This document shows, one piece after another, positions 43,361 through 51,894 of a DNA stretch of 51,971 nucleotides. The translations under genes were made by a program, and so were the position numbers. Location: contig NZ_FMYB01000029.1 of assembly GCF_900104155.1 (NCBI RefSeq), positions 1 to 51,971 on the forward strand, written 5' to 3'. The stretch comes from Butyrivibrio sp. INlla16 (GTDB lineage Bacteria; Bacillota; Clostridia; Lachnospirales; Lachnospiraceae). Each line of letters opens with the position of its first letter. Within the stretch, counting starts at the first letter, position 1. The notes beneath the pieces were generated by a model. The model was not told the origin of the DNA. It saw nothing but the letters and a program-made list of their open reading frames with translations, and searched no databases.

Positions 43361-44067
43361 ACAAGCTTATTCATTCTTTCTTCAAGAGCATTTATGGATT
43401 TTACGATTGAATTGCAGGATTCAAGGTCATCTATTGAAGCATGCCATCTGAGTGTAACAATTCCTTTGTAATAAGCCATGCACAAGAAACGCTCTTTGAA
43501 ATTCTCAATTTTAATATTCTTTTTCTTTGCATATTCATAGAGCTTTTCCGGAACCAGAAGATATGGCTTATTGAGATCAAGGATTACAAAATCCATCAGA
43601 TAATCCATTATTCCGGCTCTTCCCCAGTCAGCGCAGTAGGTCTTTCCGTCTTCTCCAACGATCATATTACAGAAGAATGTGTTGTTGTTGGCAAGAAATC
43701 TCTGACCTTCGCAAAACGGCGCATACTTAAGAGCTTTTGATGCGATCTCGTTGTAATAATCTTCCTCAAGGAAGGTGGTTCCGAACATTTCCTTCCAGTT
43801 CTTCCAATAGCCATCCTCAGGATCACCGAGCATATCATCACGGATGAAAGCTTCAAGACTCTCAAATGGAGCTCTGTTGTTCTCATCAAACTCTCCGTAG
43901 CCTTCTACAGAAGATACATCGGTAGCTGCAATCTCAAAGATCATGTCAAAAAAGTTTTCATAACTCTTCTCAAATTCTTCAGGAGAAAGTTCACTTGCGC
44001 TTCTGCCCTTAGGGCTCATCTCTATTTTTTCCTTAGTAAGGTTTCTTATAAAAATATCTCTGTTCAT
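43357..44067 (-). CDS. Aminoglycoside phosphotransferase-like protein, probably inactive
   Basis: A 236-residue protein resembling the C-terminal lobe of APH-type kinases. FLANNNTFFCNMIVGEDG followed by YCADWGRAGIMDYLMDFV aligns with the Brenner loop HxDxxxxN and the later metal-binding Asp. In this copy the His and catalytic Asp are both Asn (N127 and N129), while N134 and D147 remain. The nucleotide-binding N-lobe also seems to be missing, since the protein is 30-60 residues short at the N-terminus. It is therefore likely not a working kinase. GAGGA precedes the ATG at 44067. It is coupled to the CD3324-type gene. Confidence 0.6.
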   Translation of the reverse strand: MNRDIFIRNLTKEKIEMSPKGRSASELSPEEFEKSYENFFDMIFEIAATDVSSVEGYGEFDENNRAPFESLEAFIRDDMLGDPEDGYWKNWKEMFGTTFLEEDYYNEIASKALKYAPFCEGQRFLANNNTFFCNMIVGEDGKTYCADWGRAGIMDYLMDFVILDLNKPYLLVPEKLYEYAKKKNIKIENFKERFLCMAYYKGIVTLRWHASIDDLESCNSIVKSINALEERMNKLV

Positions 44068-44201
44068 GTTTTTGTCCTCATCTATTTGTCTTATGTAATG
44101 TTTACTTTGTCTTTTGTATCAGCGCTTTTACAATTATGATGATATCAGCGTCTGTCCTGTAATCAAATAGAGAGAACCGTTATAACAGAACTATACCTAA
44201 T

Positions 44202-44963
44202 TTACTCATTTTTTATTGCGATAGCTGTGAACTCGCCGGGAAGCATATCATTCTCCCAGGACGGGTGTTCATCAAATCTTTCCAAAGTAAAGCCATTTCC
44301 TATTATGGAGTTGATGATTTCGCTGATTGTGTACTTCCGATACTGGCACTTTGGAATCTGCCTGCGAATTTCTTCATCATAGAATCTGGCATGTGCCATT
44401 TCTCCCTCAAAAATATCAGTAGAAAAATAGCTCATAGTAGGCTGCTGCAGACCAAGCGCATCTGAAATCTTTGTAAATGGGTGGAAATCACTGCAAATCA
44501 TTTTCCCATTTGGTTTTAAAAGCTTGTTCATCACTTTCATAAAGGCATCTATATCATGGAAGTAGTGCAAAATTCCGCCTTCCATGAATATCACATCAAA
44601 GAAGCCTTCATATTTGCTCATGTCAATTTCCATGATATCGCAGACTTCATATCCAATTGTGGTGCCTGCTGCCTTGGCAGTCTCGACTGCATATTTCTTA
44701 TTGGCTTCAGAGATATCGAATACTGTCACCTCCGCTCCCAAAAGTGCAAGTGGAACTGCTTTTTTTCCGCATGATCCACATATATTGGCAACCTTTATAC
44801 CTTCATATGTATCAAAATAGTTTGCATATTGTTTGAGCATCTTTCCGGGATTTTCCTTATCCTTTGCCGCTCTTTCCTCCGGTGTCCCCGCATTTCTTAC
44901 CCAGAAATCATATGCATCAAACTCCCAGGCTTTCTTGTGTTGTAAGCTATACTCTTCCAAATC
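44202..44963 (-). CDS. Class I SAM-dependent methyltransferase
   Basis: About 253 residues from a TTG at 44963, which has AAGGGG eight bases upstream; an ATG nine codons earlier (44990) lies inside the previous frame and has no box. Motif I is VANICGSCGKKAVPLALLGA, followed by EVTVFDIS with the acidic end of strand two, YEVCDIMEID, and FDVIFMEGGILHYFHDI before the C-terminal strands. Substrate unknown; small-molecule methylation is as likely as any. It follows a decayed kinase gene. Confidence 0.82.
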   Translation of the reverse strand, partial: DLEEYSLQHKKAWEFDAYDFWVRNAGTPEERAAKDKENPGKMLKQYANYFDTYEGIKVANICGSCGKKAVPLALLGAEVTVFDISEANKKYAVETAKAAGTTIGYEVCDIMEIDMSKYEGFFDVIFMEGGILHYFHDIDAFMKVMNKLLKPNGKMICSDFHPFTKISDALGLQQPTMSYFSTDIFEGEMAHARFYDEEIRRQIPKCQYRKYTISEIINSIIGNGFTLERFDEHPSWENDMLPGEFTAIAIKNE

Positions 44964-44965
44964 AT

Positions 44966-45545
44966 TCACCCCTTTTTTATCTTTTCCCATAATTTATTTT
45001 TCTGTTCTATACCGAACTTCAAAATCTTCCATAATGAATCGACCGCATAAGGCACATAAACCTGCATATATGAAATATGCATCTGCTCAGCACCTTTAAA
45101 TATCAAATCAAACTCTTCTCTTGATATTTCTTCCGTGCCGAAATACCCTCTCAAAAAACTCCTCGCCAAATCAAATCTGTAAGTCATCTCTTCTGTATCG
45201 TGGTTGAAATCCACAAACTGCATTATAAATGGCCAACCCAAATCTAAGTACCTGCTACCAATACCCATGATCTTTAATATAATAATTTCCATCCTTTGCG
45301 GCAAAAATTCCTGGCGCCATACCATTTTCATTGCCCAGATATAGGTGTGATGAAGTATTGCTCTTTATTGTAGTCTCAGGTACTGAGTCAGGTAAGCCTT
45401 TCAGTAGATAATCCTGCGTTTCTGTTTTGATTTTAAACATCAGCCTTGCAGATTCTTCATTGAACCTCTCTCCTATTTCAGGATTATCCAAATCCCAATG
45501 ACACTGAACTATTTCAAGGATAGTCTCATCACTAATATTTATCAT
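44966..45545 (-). pseudogene. Aminoglycoside phosphotransferase-like gene, internally deleted and frameshifted
   Basis: Two overlapping frames read as the two ends of one protein. The first (ATG at 45545, GGAG seven bases upstream, stop at 45255) gives about 96 residues of N-lobe: LMFKIKTETQDYLLKGLPDS and KDGNYYIKDHGYW. The second frame (from about 45280 to 44966) gives the C-terminal lobe from SRYLDLGWPFIMQFVDFNHD through RGYFGTEEISREEFDLIFKG to the end. The catalytic HxD loop that should lie between them is absent, so a deletion of roughly 80-120 codons with a frame change joined them near 45255-45280. Not functional as a kinase. Confidence 0.65.
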
Positions 45546-45558
45546 TATTTTTCTCCGG

Positions 45559-46437
45559 TTACAAATCAAACAGGCTCATCTGCTTATACTTATCCGGCAT
45601 CTCCTGTATAAATTCAAAACACTCTTTTGGTGTTGAAAGGATATTATTTTCCTTACAAATATTCCGAAACAGCGCTTTCAACTCTTTTGAATTAGGACTT
45701 GGAAGTTCATATGCATTACCATATCGCTTTATGTATTTCTCTTTCATCCCGGGAAAATTCTTATCAAGCGCAGCATAATAGTACTCCCTGTCGCCTTCCC
45801 TGAGAGTAAGACCCATTCCAAAATCGATGATGCCCTTTACTCCTGTCCTAACACATTCATTCAGAATAGCTTCTATGTTTTCTTTTGTATCATTGATAAA
45901 CGGAAGTATAGGTGTCAGCCATACAACTGTAGGGATGTCTCGTTCCTGCATAATTTCCAAAACCTCGATACGGCGTTTTGTGTTGCAGACATTTGGCTCA
46001 AGAATTTTACACAACTCATCATCATAGGTTGTAAGTGTAATTTGGACTACACATTTTGCACTGCGATTTATTTCTGAAAGAAGGTCAATATCCCGAAGTA
46101 TTAAATCTGATTTTGTCTGAACTGCTGCCCCAAAACCATTCTCCAAAATAATTTCAAGGCATCGCCTCGTTAGCAGAAGTTCCTTCTCACAATGCATATA
46201 AGGATCCGACATCGCCCCTGTCCCAATCATGCACTTTTTTCTTTTTGACCTTAGTGCCTGTTCAAGGAGCTCGGGTGCATTCTGCTTTACCTCAATATCC
46301 TCAAAAGGATGTGTGAACTGATAGCATTTACTCCTGCTGTCACAATAAATACAACCGTGGGTACATCCACGGTATATATTCATCCCAAAGTATCCATTTT
46401 TTCCGGATAAAATGCCTTTCGCATCAGTAAAATGCAT
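45559..46437 (-). CDS. SPL-family radical SAM protein
   Basis: A 292-residue protein from the ATG at 46437 (AGGTG six bases upstream; a TTG five codons earlier overlaps that box). MNIYRGCTHGCIYCDSRSKC holds the CxxxCxxC cluster motif (C25, C29, C32), followed by GTGAMSDPYMHCEKE and VVQITLTTYDDEL. This pattern fits the spore photoproduct lyase-like/Rv2578c group, whose members are mostly uncharacterised. It may act in DNA repair, but the true SPL fingerprints are not complete. It ends with PDKYKQMSLFDL, a tail resembling clamp-binding or short C-terminal peptides in related proteins. Confidence 0.82.
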   Translation of the reverse strand: MHFTDAKGILSGKNGYFGMNIYRGCTHGCIYCDSRSKCYQFTHPFEDIEVKQNAPELLEQALRSKRKKCMIGTGAMSDPYMHCEKELLLTRRCLEIILENGFGAAVQTKSDLILRDIDLLSEINRSAKCVVQITLTTYDDELCKILEPNVCNTKRRIEVLEIMQERDIPTVVWLTPILPFINDTKENIEAILNECVRTGVKGIIDFGMGLTLREGDREYYYAALDKNFPGMKEKYIKRYGNAYELPSPNSKELKALFRNICKENNILSTPKECFEFIQEMPDKYKQMSLFDL

Positions 46438-46473
46438 CTCTTCACCTTCCAAAAATTCATTAGCTTTTGTAAT

Positions 46474-46671
46474 TTATTCTCCATCCAAATAATTTACTTC
46501 AGAATCCATTTTGAATGACTTTTGCATGCCACCAGCCATAATCCGCACATTGCCTGAGTCGGGATACAATATGACATCCGGATTAGCTTTGGTATCAATA
46601 TCAAGATATCCAGATCTTACAACTGATTTTTTAGAGTCAATATAAACTCCAGCATTTCCTTTTCTGTTTTT
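46474..46671 (-). pseudogene. Unrecognised coding fragment
   Basis: The minus strand reads 65 residues without start codon between TGA (46672-46674) and TAA (46474-46476), including SVVRSGYLDIDTKANPDVIL and NVRIMAGGMQKSF. It looks protein-like but overlaps the end of the nucleotidyltransferase fragment in another frame. I do not recognise a family. Probably a relic. Confidence 0.22.
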
Positions 46672-46805
46672 TCAGGGTATTGGTATCCACAACTATCTGA
46701 AATCATAATGCCAACTCTGTTCCAAAGCACTGCCACAGCATCAAACGCATCCCATATTTGATCATAATCAGCATTCGGATAAGTTCTTTTATATATCTGA
46801 AACAT
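46617..46805 (-). pseudogene. Aminoglycoside 6-nucleotidyltransferase-like C-terminal fragment
   Basis: A 62-residue frame, with TAG immediately before its first ATG, reads YKRTYPNADYDQIWDAFDAV, then SCGYQYPEKTEKEMLEFILT. This order (T-Y-x-x-x-x-Y-x-x-x-W, helix, GYxYP, helix) is that of the last 60 residues of ANT(6)/AadE-type enzymes. The nucleotidyltransferase active-site domain is gone. Its start is inside the end of the HAD gene, so the two were joined by deletion. Confidence 0.5.
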
Positions 46806-47322
46806 CTATTAGTTTTTGTCGCCCGGCAAGTATAGTTACTGCTCTTTCTACATCCATTACAGTAAGTCCTACCTCTGCATCCGTCTTAACCTGATGTTTT
46901 CCTATTTCAATATTATTTAACTCGAGGTCATCCAGTACTACCCAATTATCGTATGAGTTCTCTTCTAGCCACAGCAGTATTTCATCAGCCTTAACAAGAC
47001 TGAATTTCTTAGTCTTTCTTATCTCTTCTGTAGTTAAGTCCGGTGTAACTCCTGCAAACTGAATACCTTCGCTCTTCATTGCATCAGCAAAAAACGCGGC
47101 TTCCGGCCTAAGTGGTTTCATTGATTTGTCAAACCAAAATCTCCAACCTGAGTGGAGAATTATCTTAGCGCCAGTCCTTTTTACAAGACTTCCCAACAAG
47201 CTTACTTTCTCAATATCTACGTATTTGCCTTCACTAATTTCTCGCTGATGCTCGTTGTCCCAGAACTTTGAATTCAGAACTCCATCAACATCAAGAAATA
47301 TAATATTACTTAAACTTCGCAC
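46789..47322 (-). CDS. HAD-like phosphatase (Swiss Army Knife type), 5' end uncertain
   Basis: About 177 residues from GTG at 47322 (a TTG at 47355 is the only earlier start in frame; neither has a ribosome binding site). IIFLDVDGVLNSKF is HAD motif I with both Asp. ILHSGWRFWF supplies the motif II Ser in the HSGWR form seen in HAD domains of RNA-repair proteins. VVLDDLELNN is the motif IV acidic pair. The upstream region ends against the IS at about 47370, so the original promoter and ribosome binding site were probably removed. Confidence 0.65.
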   Translation of the reverse strand: MRSLSNIIFLDVDGVLNSKFWDNEHQREISEGKYVDIEKVSLLGSLVKRTGAKIILHSGWRFWFDKSMKPLRPEAAFFADAMKSEGIQFAGVTPDLTTEEIRKTKKFSLVKADEILLWLEENSYDNWVVLDDLELNNIEIGKHQVKTDAEVGLTVMDVERAVTILAGRQKLIDVSDI

Positions 47323-47369
47323 ATAAAAAAGTGCTTTAGAACCTTGATAATTCAATAAGAACTGGCATT

Positions 47370-48462
47370 TTTAAAGGCGTGAAGCCTCTGCATTTGGTAT
47401 AATTTAAGTACCACCAAAAACCATCCCAAAGGAGACTCACGCCTTGGCTAAAATTATATCACAGAACGACTACGATTCTAAGCAGATTACTGATTCTATC
47501 AGATACTTTTTTGAACGTTTTCACTTATCAGCTGTTCTCAAAGCATCCAATGCAAAGAAGTCGAAAGGCGTCGCACCGCTCCAGATCGTGAGTTATGCCT
47601 TTGCTTTGGTTTTTAGAAACAAATCTATGTACATGGACATGGTTCTCGGAAATAGCGAATTATCTTTTGCCAAAGATACATACTATCGTTTTATGAATAG
47701 CATCAGCATAAACTGGATTCGTTTCACAACACTACTTGCCGCCAACATCTGTAAGGAATCTATTGCACCTGCTACGTCTGAAGACAGAGTTAATGCACTT
47801 ATCATTGATGACTCCACTTATTCAAGGAGCTGTTCCAAAAAGGTAGAGATGCTTGCAAAGATATATGATCATGCTAAAAATATGTACCTTTATGGATTCA
47901 GAATGCTCACTCTTGGGTGGACTGATGGAAATACATTTCTTCCGGTTAACCACATCTTACTTTCATCTTCAAGCAAATGTCAGGTCAATGGTTGTAATCC
48001 TATTGATTACAGAAGCAATGGTTACAAACGCAGAAAGCTCGCTATCATGAAGGGAACAGATGCAATGATCGAGCTTATCAAAGAAGCAAAAAAAGCAATG
48101 ATCCCAGCTGATTACGTACTTTTTGACAGCTGGTTTGCTTCACCCAAAACACTTATTGCCGTACAGAAACTTGGCTATGAAGTTATTGCCATGATAAAGC
48201 GGTCTGAAAAAATGACTTTCAATTATGAAGGTCAGAAGCGCTCTCTCAAAGAAATATACAAAACTAATCGCAAGCGTCGTGGCAGATCAAAGTATCTGCT
48301 TTCTGTTGTTGTAGATGTTGAGAAGGATGGTGCTGTTATTCCTGCAAAAGTTGTATATGTCAGGAATCGTTCCAATCGGAAAGACTATCTTTGCCTGATT
48401 TCCACAAACGTAAACATAGATGAGGAAGAAATCATCCGTATTTACTCAAAGCGCTGGCAGAT
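47370..48462 (+). mobile_element. IS4-type insertion sequence, left part
   Basis: From about 47370 the sequence changes to an insertion sequence: GGCGTGA near 47372 pairs with TCACGCC at 47436-47442 in the leader before the transposase gene. The exact left end and target duplication could not be fixed by eye. The element is interrupted at 48463 by a recombinase-trio element, and its right part should continue beyond the window. Confidence 0.7.
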
Positions 48463-48481
48463 TATGCCGATATCAGCATAA
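47444..48481 (+). pseudogene. IS4-type DDE transposase, split by the RIT element
   Basis: The start is TTG at 47444 with AAGGAG nine bases upstream. The protein fits a Lachnospiraceae IS4-type family of about 420-450 residues: RYFFERFHLSAVLKASNAKK, first catalytic Asp in NALIIDDSTYSR, HAKNMYLYGFRMLTLGWTDG, second Asp in VLFDSWFASP and KVVYVRNRSNRKDYLCLIST. The expected third motif is KRWQIE. Here the frame reads KRWQI up to 48463 and then runs five codons into the inserted element before a stop. The catalytic Glu and the last 90 or so residues are therefore missing, and the gene is inactive in this copy. Confidence 0.88.
48456..48462. repeat. Target direct repeat, left copy (GGCAGAT)
   Basis: The seven bases GGCAGAT within the transposase codons for W-Q-I recur at 51965-51971 directly after the right end of the recombinase element, at the last base of the window. 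They are either a target duplication or the recombinase crossover sequence present at both junctions. Confidence 0.65.
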
Positions 48482-48487
48482 TATTCC

Positions 48488-48514
48488 ATATGCCGATATT
48501 TTAGAAATGCCGAT
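48488..48514. repeat. RIT left inverted repeat (27 bp)
   Basis: The 27 bases from ATATGCCGAT to AAATGCCGAT are the exact reverse complement of 51938-51964. The repeat contains two ATGCCGAT half-sites in direct order. A third lies further out at 48464-48471, and an inverted copy ATCGGCAT further in at 48558-48565. Confidence 0.88.
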
Positions 48515-48533
48515 TTTTTCTTTCTAAAATATC
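48495..48533. repeat. Subterminal palindrome in RIT left end
   Basis: GATATTTTAGAAA (48495-48507) is repeated in inverse as TTTCTAAAATATC (48521-48533) with 13 bases between. The left arm is also part of the terminal inverted repeat, so the same bases could serve as recombinase site or as hairpin. Confidence 0.75.
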
Positions 48534-48614
48534 ATGAGCATAGCACTATGTAAATTTATCGGCATTTCTTACTATAGTGGTGTAACTATCATTGCTATAG
48601 ATAGGAGGCCGCTT

Positions 48615-49889
48615 ATGGTTAAATCAGACCACTTACTGAAACCATTGACCAATCAACTCATGAAGGAGGTGAGAGCCTACGGGATACTTGAGGTGTCCCT
48701 GGAGCAATACCAGGTAGTTTGCAACTTAATAATTCACTTCGCCCAAATGCTGCAGATAGATTCTTATAGTCAAGAACTGATGCAATTGTATACGGACAAC
48801 ATCAATGAAAGATGTTCTGCCGGAGAGATATGCAAGGAGTATCTTAGATTTCAGCGGAGGGTTATACGTATGCTTTCTTCGTTGGCAGAAACTGGTACTG
48901 TGGATTTTTCAAGCACAAAGTCACGACCAATTAAGTATATAGTTGATGATGAAACAACTCAGCTTGTCGAAAAGATACTTGAAAGCTATCCAATCAGTGA
49001 AGATACTAAAAAGGATCTCCGTGCACCTCTTAGACATTTCTTTTGGTATTCTGAAGAGCTTGGCCTTAAACCAGAACTGATCGATGATACTACTGTTATG
49101 AAGTTTTTAATCAATGAAGTTCCAGTATCAAACGGTGGCAGCACAGGACGCACGCTTAGATGTGTAAAGTATGCTACTGAATACCTTAAGAATCACGGTA
49201 ATCGCAGGCTGCATCGTGACTATTCTCTCCTGAAACTGAAGAATGATCATAGGCGCATCATTCCTGCTTATTCTGAAAATGAGATAGAACGAATTGCTAA
49301 CGCAGCAGACTTTGATAAGGCCATTGGCAAAAGGGATTTTGCTATTATTCTCTTGGCATACTGTACCGGCCTACGTGGAGTTGATATCATCGGTATCAAG
49401 TTATCCGACATAGATTGGCATAATAATAAAATCTCTGTAATACAATCAAAGACGCATATGCCAATAATGTCTGAACTGAATGGTTCTACTATGAATGCGT
49501 TGGCAGACTACATTCTTGATTGGCGTCCTGTTTGTGATGTGCAAGAGGTTTTTGTGACAGTAAAAGCTCCATATCGTGGATTGTCAAAAGGCTTTGGCAA
49601 CATGATAGATAAGTACTGCAAGATTGCAGGCGTGACTAAAATTACTTTTAGAGGTTTTCACAGTCTAAGGCGTTCTTTTGAGACAATCATGGTTTCCAGA
49701 GGAGTGCCCATTGAAACTGCATCTCAGATGATGGGACATAAATCCATTGTTGAAGATAAGCCTTATATAACTTACGACAAAAAGCAGATATCATTTGTGG
49801 CAATGGACTTTTCGGATGTTCCTATCTCGGCTGGTTTTTACTACGTCCCTGATAAAGCCAGAGACTCCATGAATGGAGGTGGTGGCTGA
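48615..49889 (+). CDS. Tyrosine recombinase RitA-like
   Basis: A 424-residue integrase-family recombinase from the ATG at 48615, which has AGGAGG six bases upstream; an earlier ATG at 48534 lacks a box. An N-terminal SAM-like DNA-binding region (about 120-220) precedes the catalytic domain with the first Arg in TGLRGVDIIGIKL, HxxR in GFHSLRRSF, the later His in MMGHKS and the nucleophile Tyr in YITYDKK. It is the first of three recombinases. Its stop TGA overlaps the next ATG (TGATG). It probably works with the other two on the ATGCCGAT sites at the ends. Confidence 0.9.
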   Translation: MVKSDHLLKPLTNQLMKEVRAYGILEVSLEQYQVVCNLIIHFAQMLQIDSYSQELMQLYTDNINERCSAGEICKEYLRFQRRVIRMLSSLAETGTVDFSSTKSRPIKYIVDDETTQLVEKILESYPISEDTKKDLRAPLRHFFWYSEELGLKPELIDDTTVMKFLINEVPVSNGGSTGRTLRCVKYATEYLKNHGNRRLHRDYSLLKLKNDHRRIIPAYSENEIERIANAADFDKAIGKRDFAIILLAYCTGLRGVDIIGIKLSDIDWHNNKISVIQSKTHMPIMSELNGSTMNALADYILDWRPVCDVQEVFVTVKAPYRGLSKGFGNMIDKYCKIAGVTKITFRGFHSLRRSFETIMVSRGVPIETASQMMGHKSIVEDKPYITYDKKQISFVAMDFSDVPISAGFYYVPDKARDSMNGGGG

Positions 49890-50842
49890 TGACGTTGGAT
49901 ACCAGACTCAACAATGCATTTGAAGAAATGATGGAATACCGGCAATCTGTAGGGTATGCGACAGCGACATATAGGTCGTCTGTTCCGCCGTTTATAAAGT
50001 TCTGTATCAAGAAATATCCCGAATCAAAACGCTTGACATCTGAAATGGTTGATGAATGGCTATCGTTTTACCCATACACGAACAACAGCAAAGCGGCTTT
50101 TATCTCTCTTCTGAGGGAGTACACAAAATACCTTAACTTTCTTGGATATGATGACTATATACCCGATGATGATTATATCGTAAAACGCACAGCGTATAGC
50201 CCATACCTTTTCACAGATGAAGAGTTATCAGGATTATTTAATACAATCGACTCCTATACTGGGAGAACTTGTGGCAAAAGATACTTGCCCGAGGTGGTAC
50301 TGCCTGTGTATAGTCGCCTTCTTTATTGTTGCGGACTCCGCCCACAAGAACCGCCGGCAATACGTACCGAGGATATTGACCTGAATACAGGGGATGTATA
50401 TATAAGACAGTCCAAGCGACATAAGGATCGCCACATCATCATGTCCGAGGATATGCGCATTCTTTGTAATCGGTATGACACCATAGTTGGAAAGAGACAA
50501 TGGTTTTTCCAAAAATGGGATGGAACCCCTTATGAAACATCCTGGTTCAACTGCATATGGCGGAATCTGACAGATAAAAGTGGTATATCATGGAGAGGTG
50601 TTCCGAGGCCGTATGATCTGCGGCATGCATTCGCTTCAAGGAATATAATTCGATGGATGAATGCTGGCAAGGATGTGATGGAGCTGCTTCCATACCTCTC
50701 GGCATACATGGGACATTCAGAACTTACGTCCACACTATACTATATTCACCTTCTTCCGGAGAATTTGCGCAGATCTAAATCCATCAACTGGTCCCTTCTT
50801 TCACGTGTTTATGGAAAGGAGGTTCAGGAGTTTGAGGATTAA
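49889..50842 (+). CDS. Tyrosine recombinase RitB-like
   Basis: A 317-residue tyrosine recombinase. The catalytic residues are Arg in CCGLRPQEPPAI, the RxxxLRHAF arrangement in RPYDLRHAFASR, His in YMGHSEL and Tyr in STLYYIHLL. GGAGGTGG precedes the ATG, which overlaps the RitA stop. The N-terminal 100 residues are a shortened core-binding domain. The length fits RitB of other RIT elements. It is required with RitA and RitC according to the general model of the family; no direct data for this copy. Confidence 0.9.
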   Translation: MTLDTRLNNAFEEMMEYRQSVGYATATYRSSVPPFIKFCIKKYPESKRLTSEMVDEWLSFYPYTNNSKAAFISLLREYTKYLNFLGYDDYIPDDDYIVKRTAYSPYLFTDEELSGLFNTIDSYTGRTCGKRYLPEVVLPVYSRLLYCCGLRPQEPPAIRTEDIDLNTGDVYIRQSKRHKDRHIIMSEDMRILCNRYDTIVGKRQWFFQKWDGTPYETSWFNCIWRNLTDKSGISWRGVPRPYDLRHAFASRNIIRWMNAGKDVMELLPYLSAYMGHSELTSTLYYIHLLPENLRRSKSINWSLLSRVYGKEVQEFED

Positions 50843-51875
50843 AGCAAAAGATCCAAAACTTGTATCCATTATGAGTGAGTTCATGAGAACTTACCTTCCA
50901 GGTGTTAAGAATCGTGATGCAGATACAATAGCTTCCTACAGATACAGCATAAACCTGTTTGTGGAATACCTTGAAGCTGAGAACAAAGCGACTATCATAA
51001 CCATGCAGTCTTCTGATTTCAGCCAGACAAACATAGTCGGGTTCATGACATGGCTGAAGTCTGCTAGAAATAACGTGGCACCAACTATTAATCACAGACT
51101 GTCAGACATTCGAGGATTCTGTAGATTCTTATACAAGAAAAACATGCTTTCGTTTGAGGAATACGAAAGCATCAGGGAAATCAGTGATGTCGATGATGAC
51201 CGGGTGATTGAGTTTACTTGGCTTTCAACAGATGATATGCGTCAAGTAATCAACAGTGTAAAAAACAACCGCGATGCCATCAGAGATCACTTTCTGTTGT
51301 CTTTGCTGTACGAAAGCGGGGCAAGGATAAATGAAGTGCTGTCACTTAAACTGCTTGATATTAAGAAAACCACCAATGGCGAAGCAGATGTACATTTCTA
51401 CGGCAAAGGTAAAAAGCACAGAGTAACTCCGTTATCCAGTGAAATATGGAATCAGTTTGAAGTTTACTGCGAAAAATATCATCCCGACAAAAACTCGGAT
51501 TCCCTGTTGTTTTATTCATTCCGAAATGGCAGACGTAACAAAATGTCTAGTGATAACGTGAGCCGTATGCTGACAATGTGTGAGATTGAGGTTCGTAAAA
51601 TCAATCCCGGCTTGATTCATCTGCACTCACATCTTTTCAGGAGGACAAGAGCCATGCATTTGTATCAGGCTGGAGTTCCACTAGCTACTGTATCAGAATG
51701 GCTCGGTCACTCAAATATAGAGACTACTCGTTTTTACGCCAAGGTTACCGAAGATATGAAACGGGATGCGCTGCATAAGCTTAGCGATAGCGACAGCTCC
51801 GTCTTCAAAAATGATGTGGCATTTAAATATGCTAACGATGAAGATATCATCAAACGGTTGTGCGGGTTAAAATAA
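50832..51875 (+). CDS. Tyrosine recombinase RitC-like
   Basis: About 347 residues if translation begins at TTG 50832, which has AAGGAGG nine bases upstream; an ATG at 50811 and GTG at 50805 are in frame but lie on or before that box. An XerC/D-like protein: N-terminal SAM-like domain (NRDADTIASYRYSINLFVEY), first Arg in YESGARINEVLSL, Lys in FYGKGKKHRVTPL, HxxR in HSHLFRRTRAMH, His in WLGHSNIETT and nucleophile Tyr in RFYAKVT. All six catalytic positions are present. It overlaps RitB by 11 bases. Confidence 0.9.
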   Translation: MRIKAKDPKLVSIMSEFMRTYLPGVKNRDADTIASYRYSINLFVEYLEAENKATIITMQSSDFSQTNIVGFMTWLKSARNNVAPTINHRLSDIRGFCRFLYKKNMLSFEEYESIREISDVDDDRVIEFTWLSTDDMRQVINSVKNNRDAIRDHFLLSLLYESGARINEVLSLKLLDIKKTTNGEADVHFYGKGKKHRVTPLSSEIWNQFEVYCEKYHPDKNSDSLLFYSFRNGRRNKMSSDNVSRMLTMCEIEVRKINPGLIHLHSHLFRRTRAMHLYQAGVPLATVSEWLGHSNIETTRFYAKVTEDMKRDALHKLSDSDSSVFKNDVAFKYANDEDIIKRLCGLK

Positions 51876-51894
51876 ATGCCGATACTCTATTCTC

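Noticed and set aside
44966..45331. Independent 121-residue gene
   Set aside because: Its first 20 residues have no family sense and the rest continues the broken kinase, so it is treated as part of one pseudogene.
48534..48614. Longer RitA start at 48534
   Set aside because: No ribosome binding site there, while AGGAGG stands six bases before the ATG at 48615; the extension also overlaps the subterminal sites.
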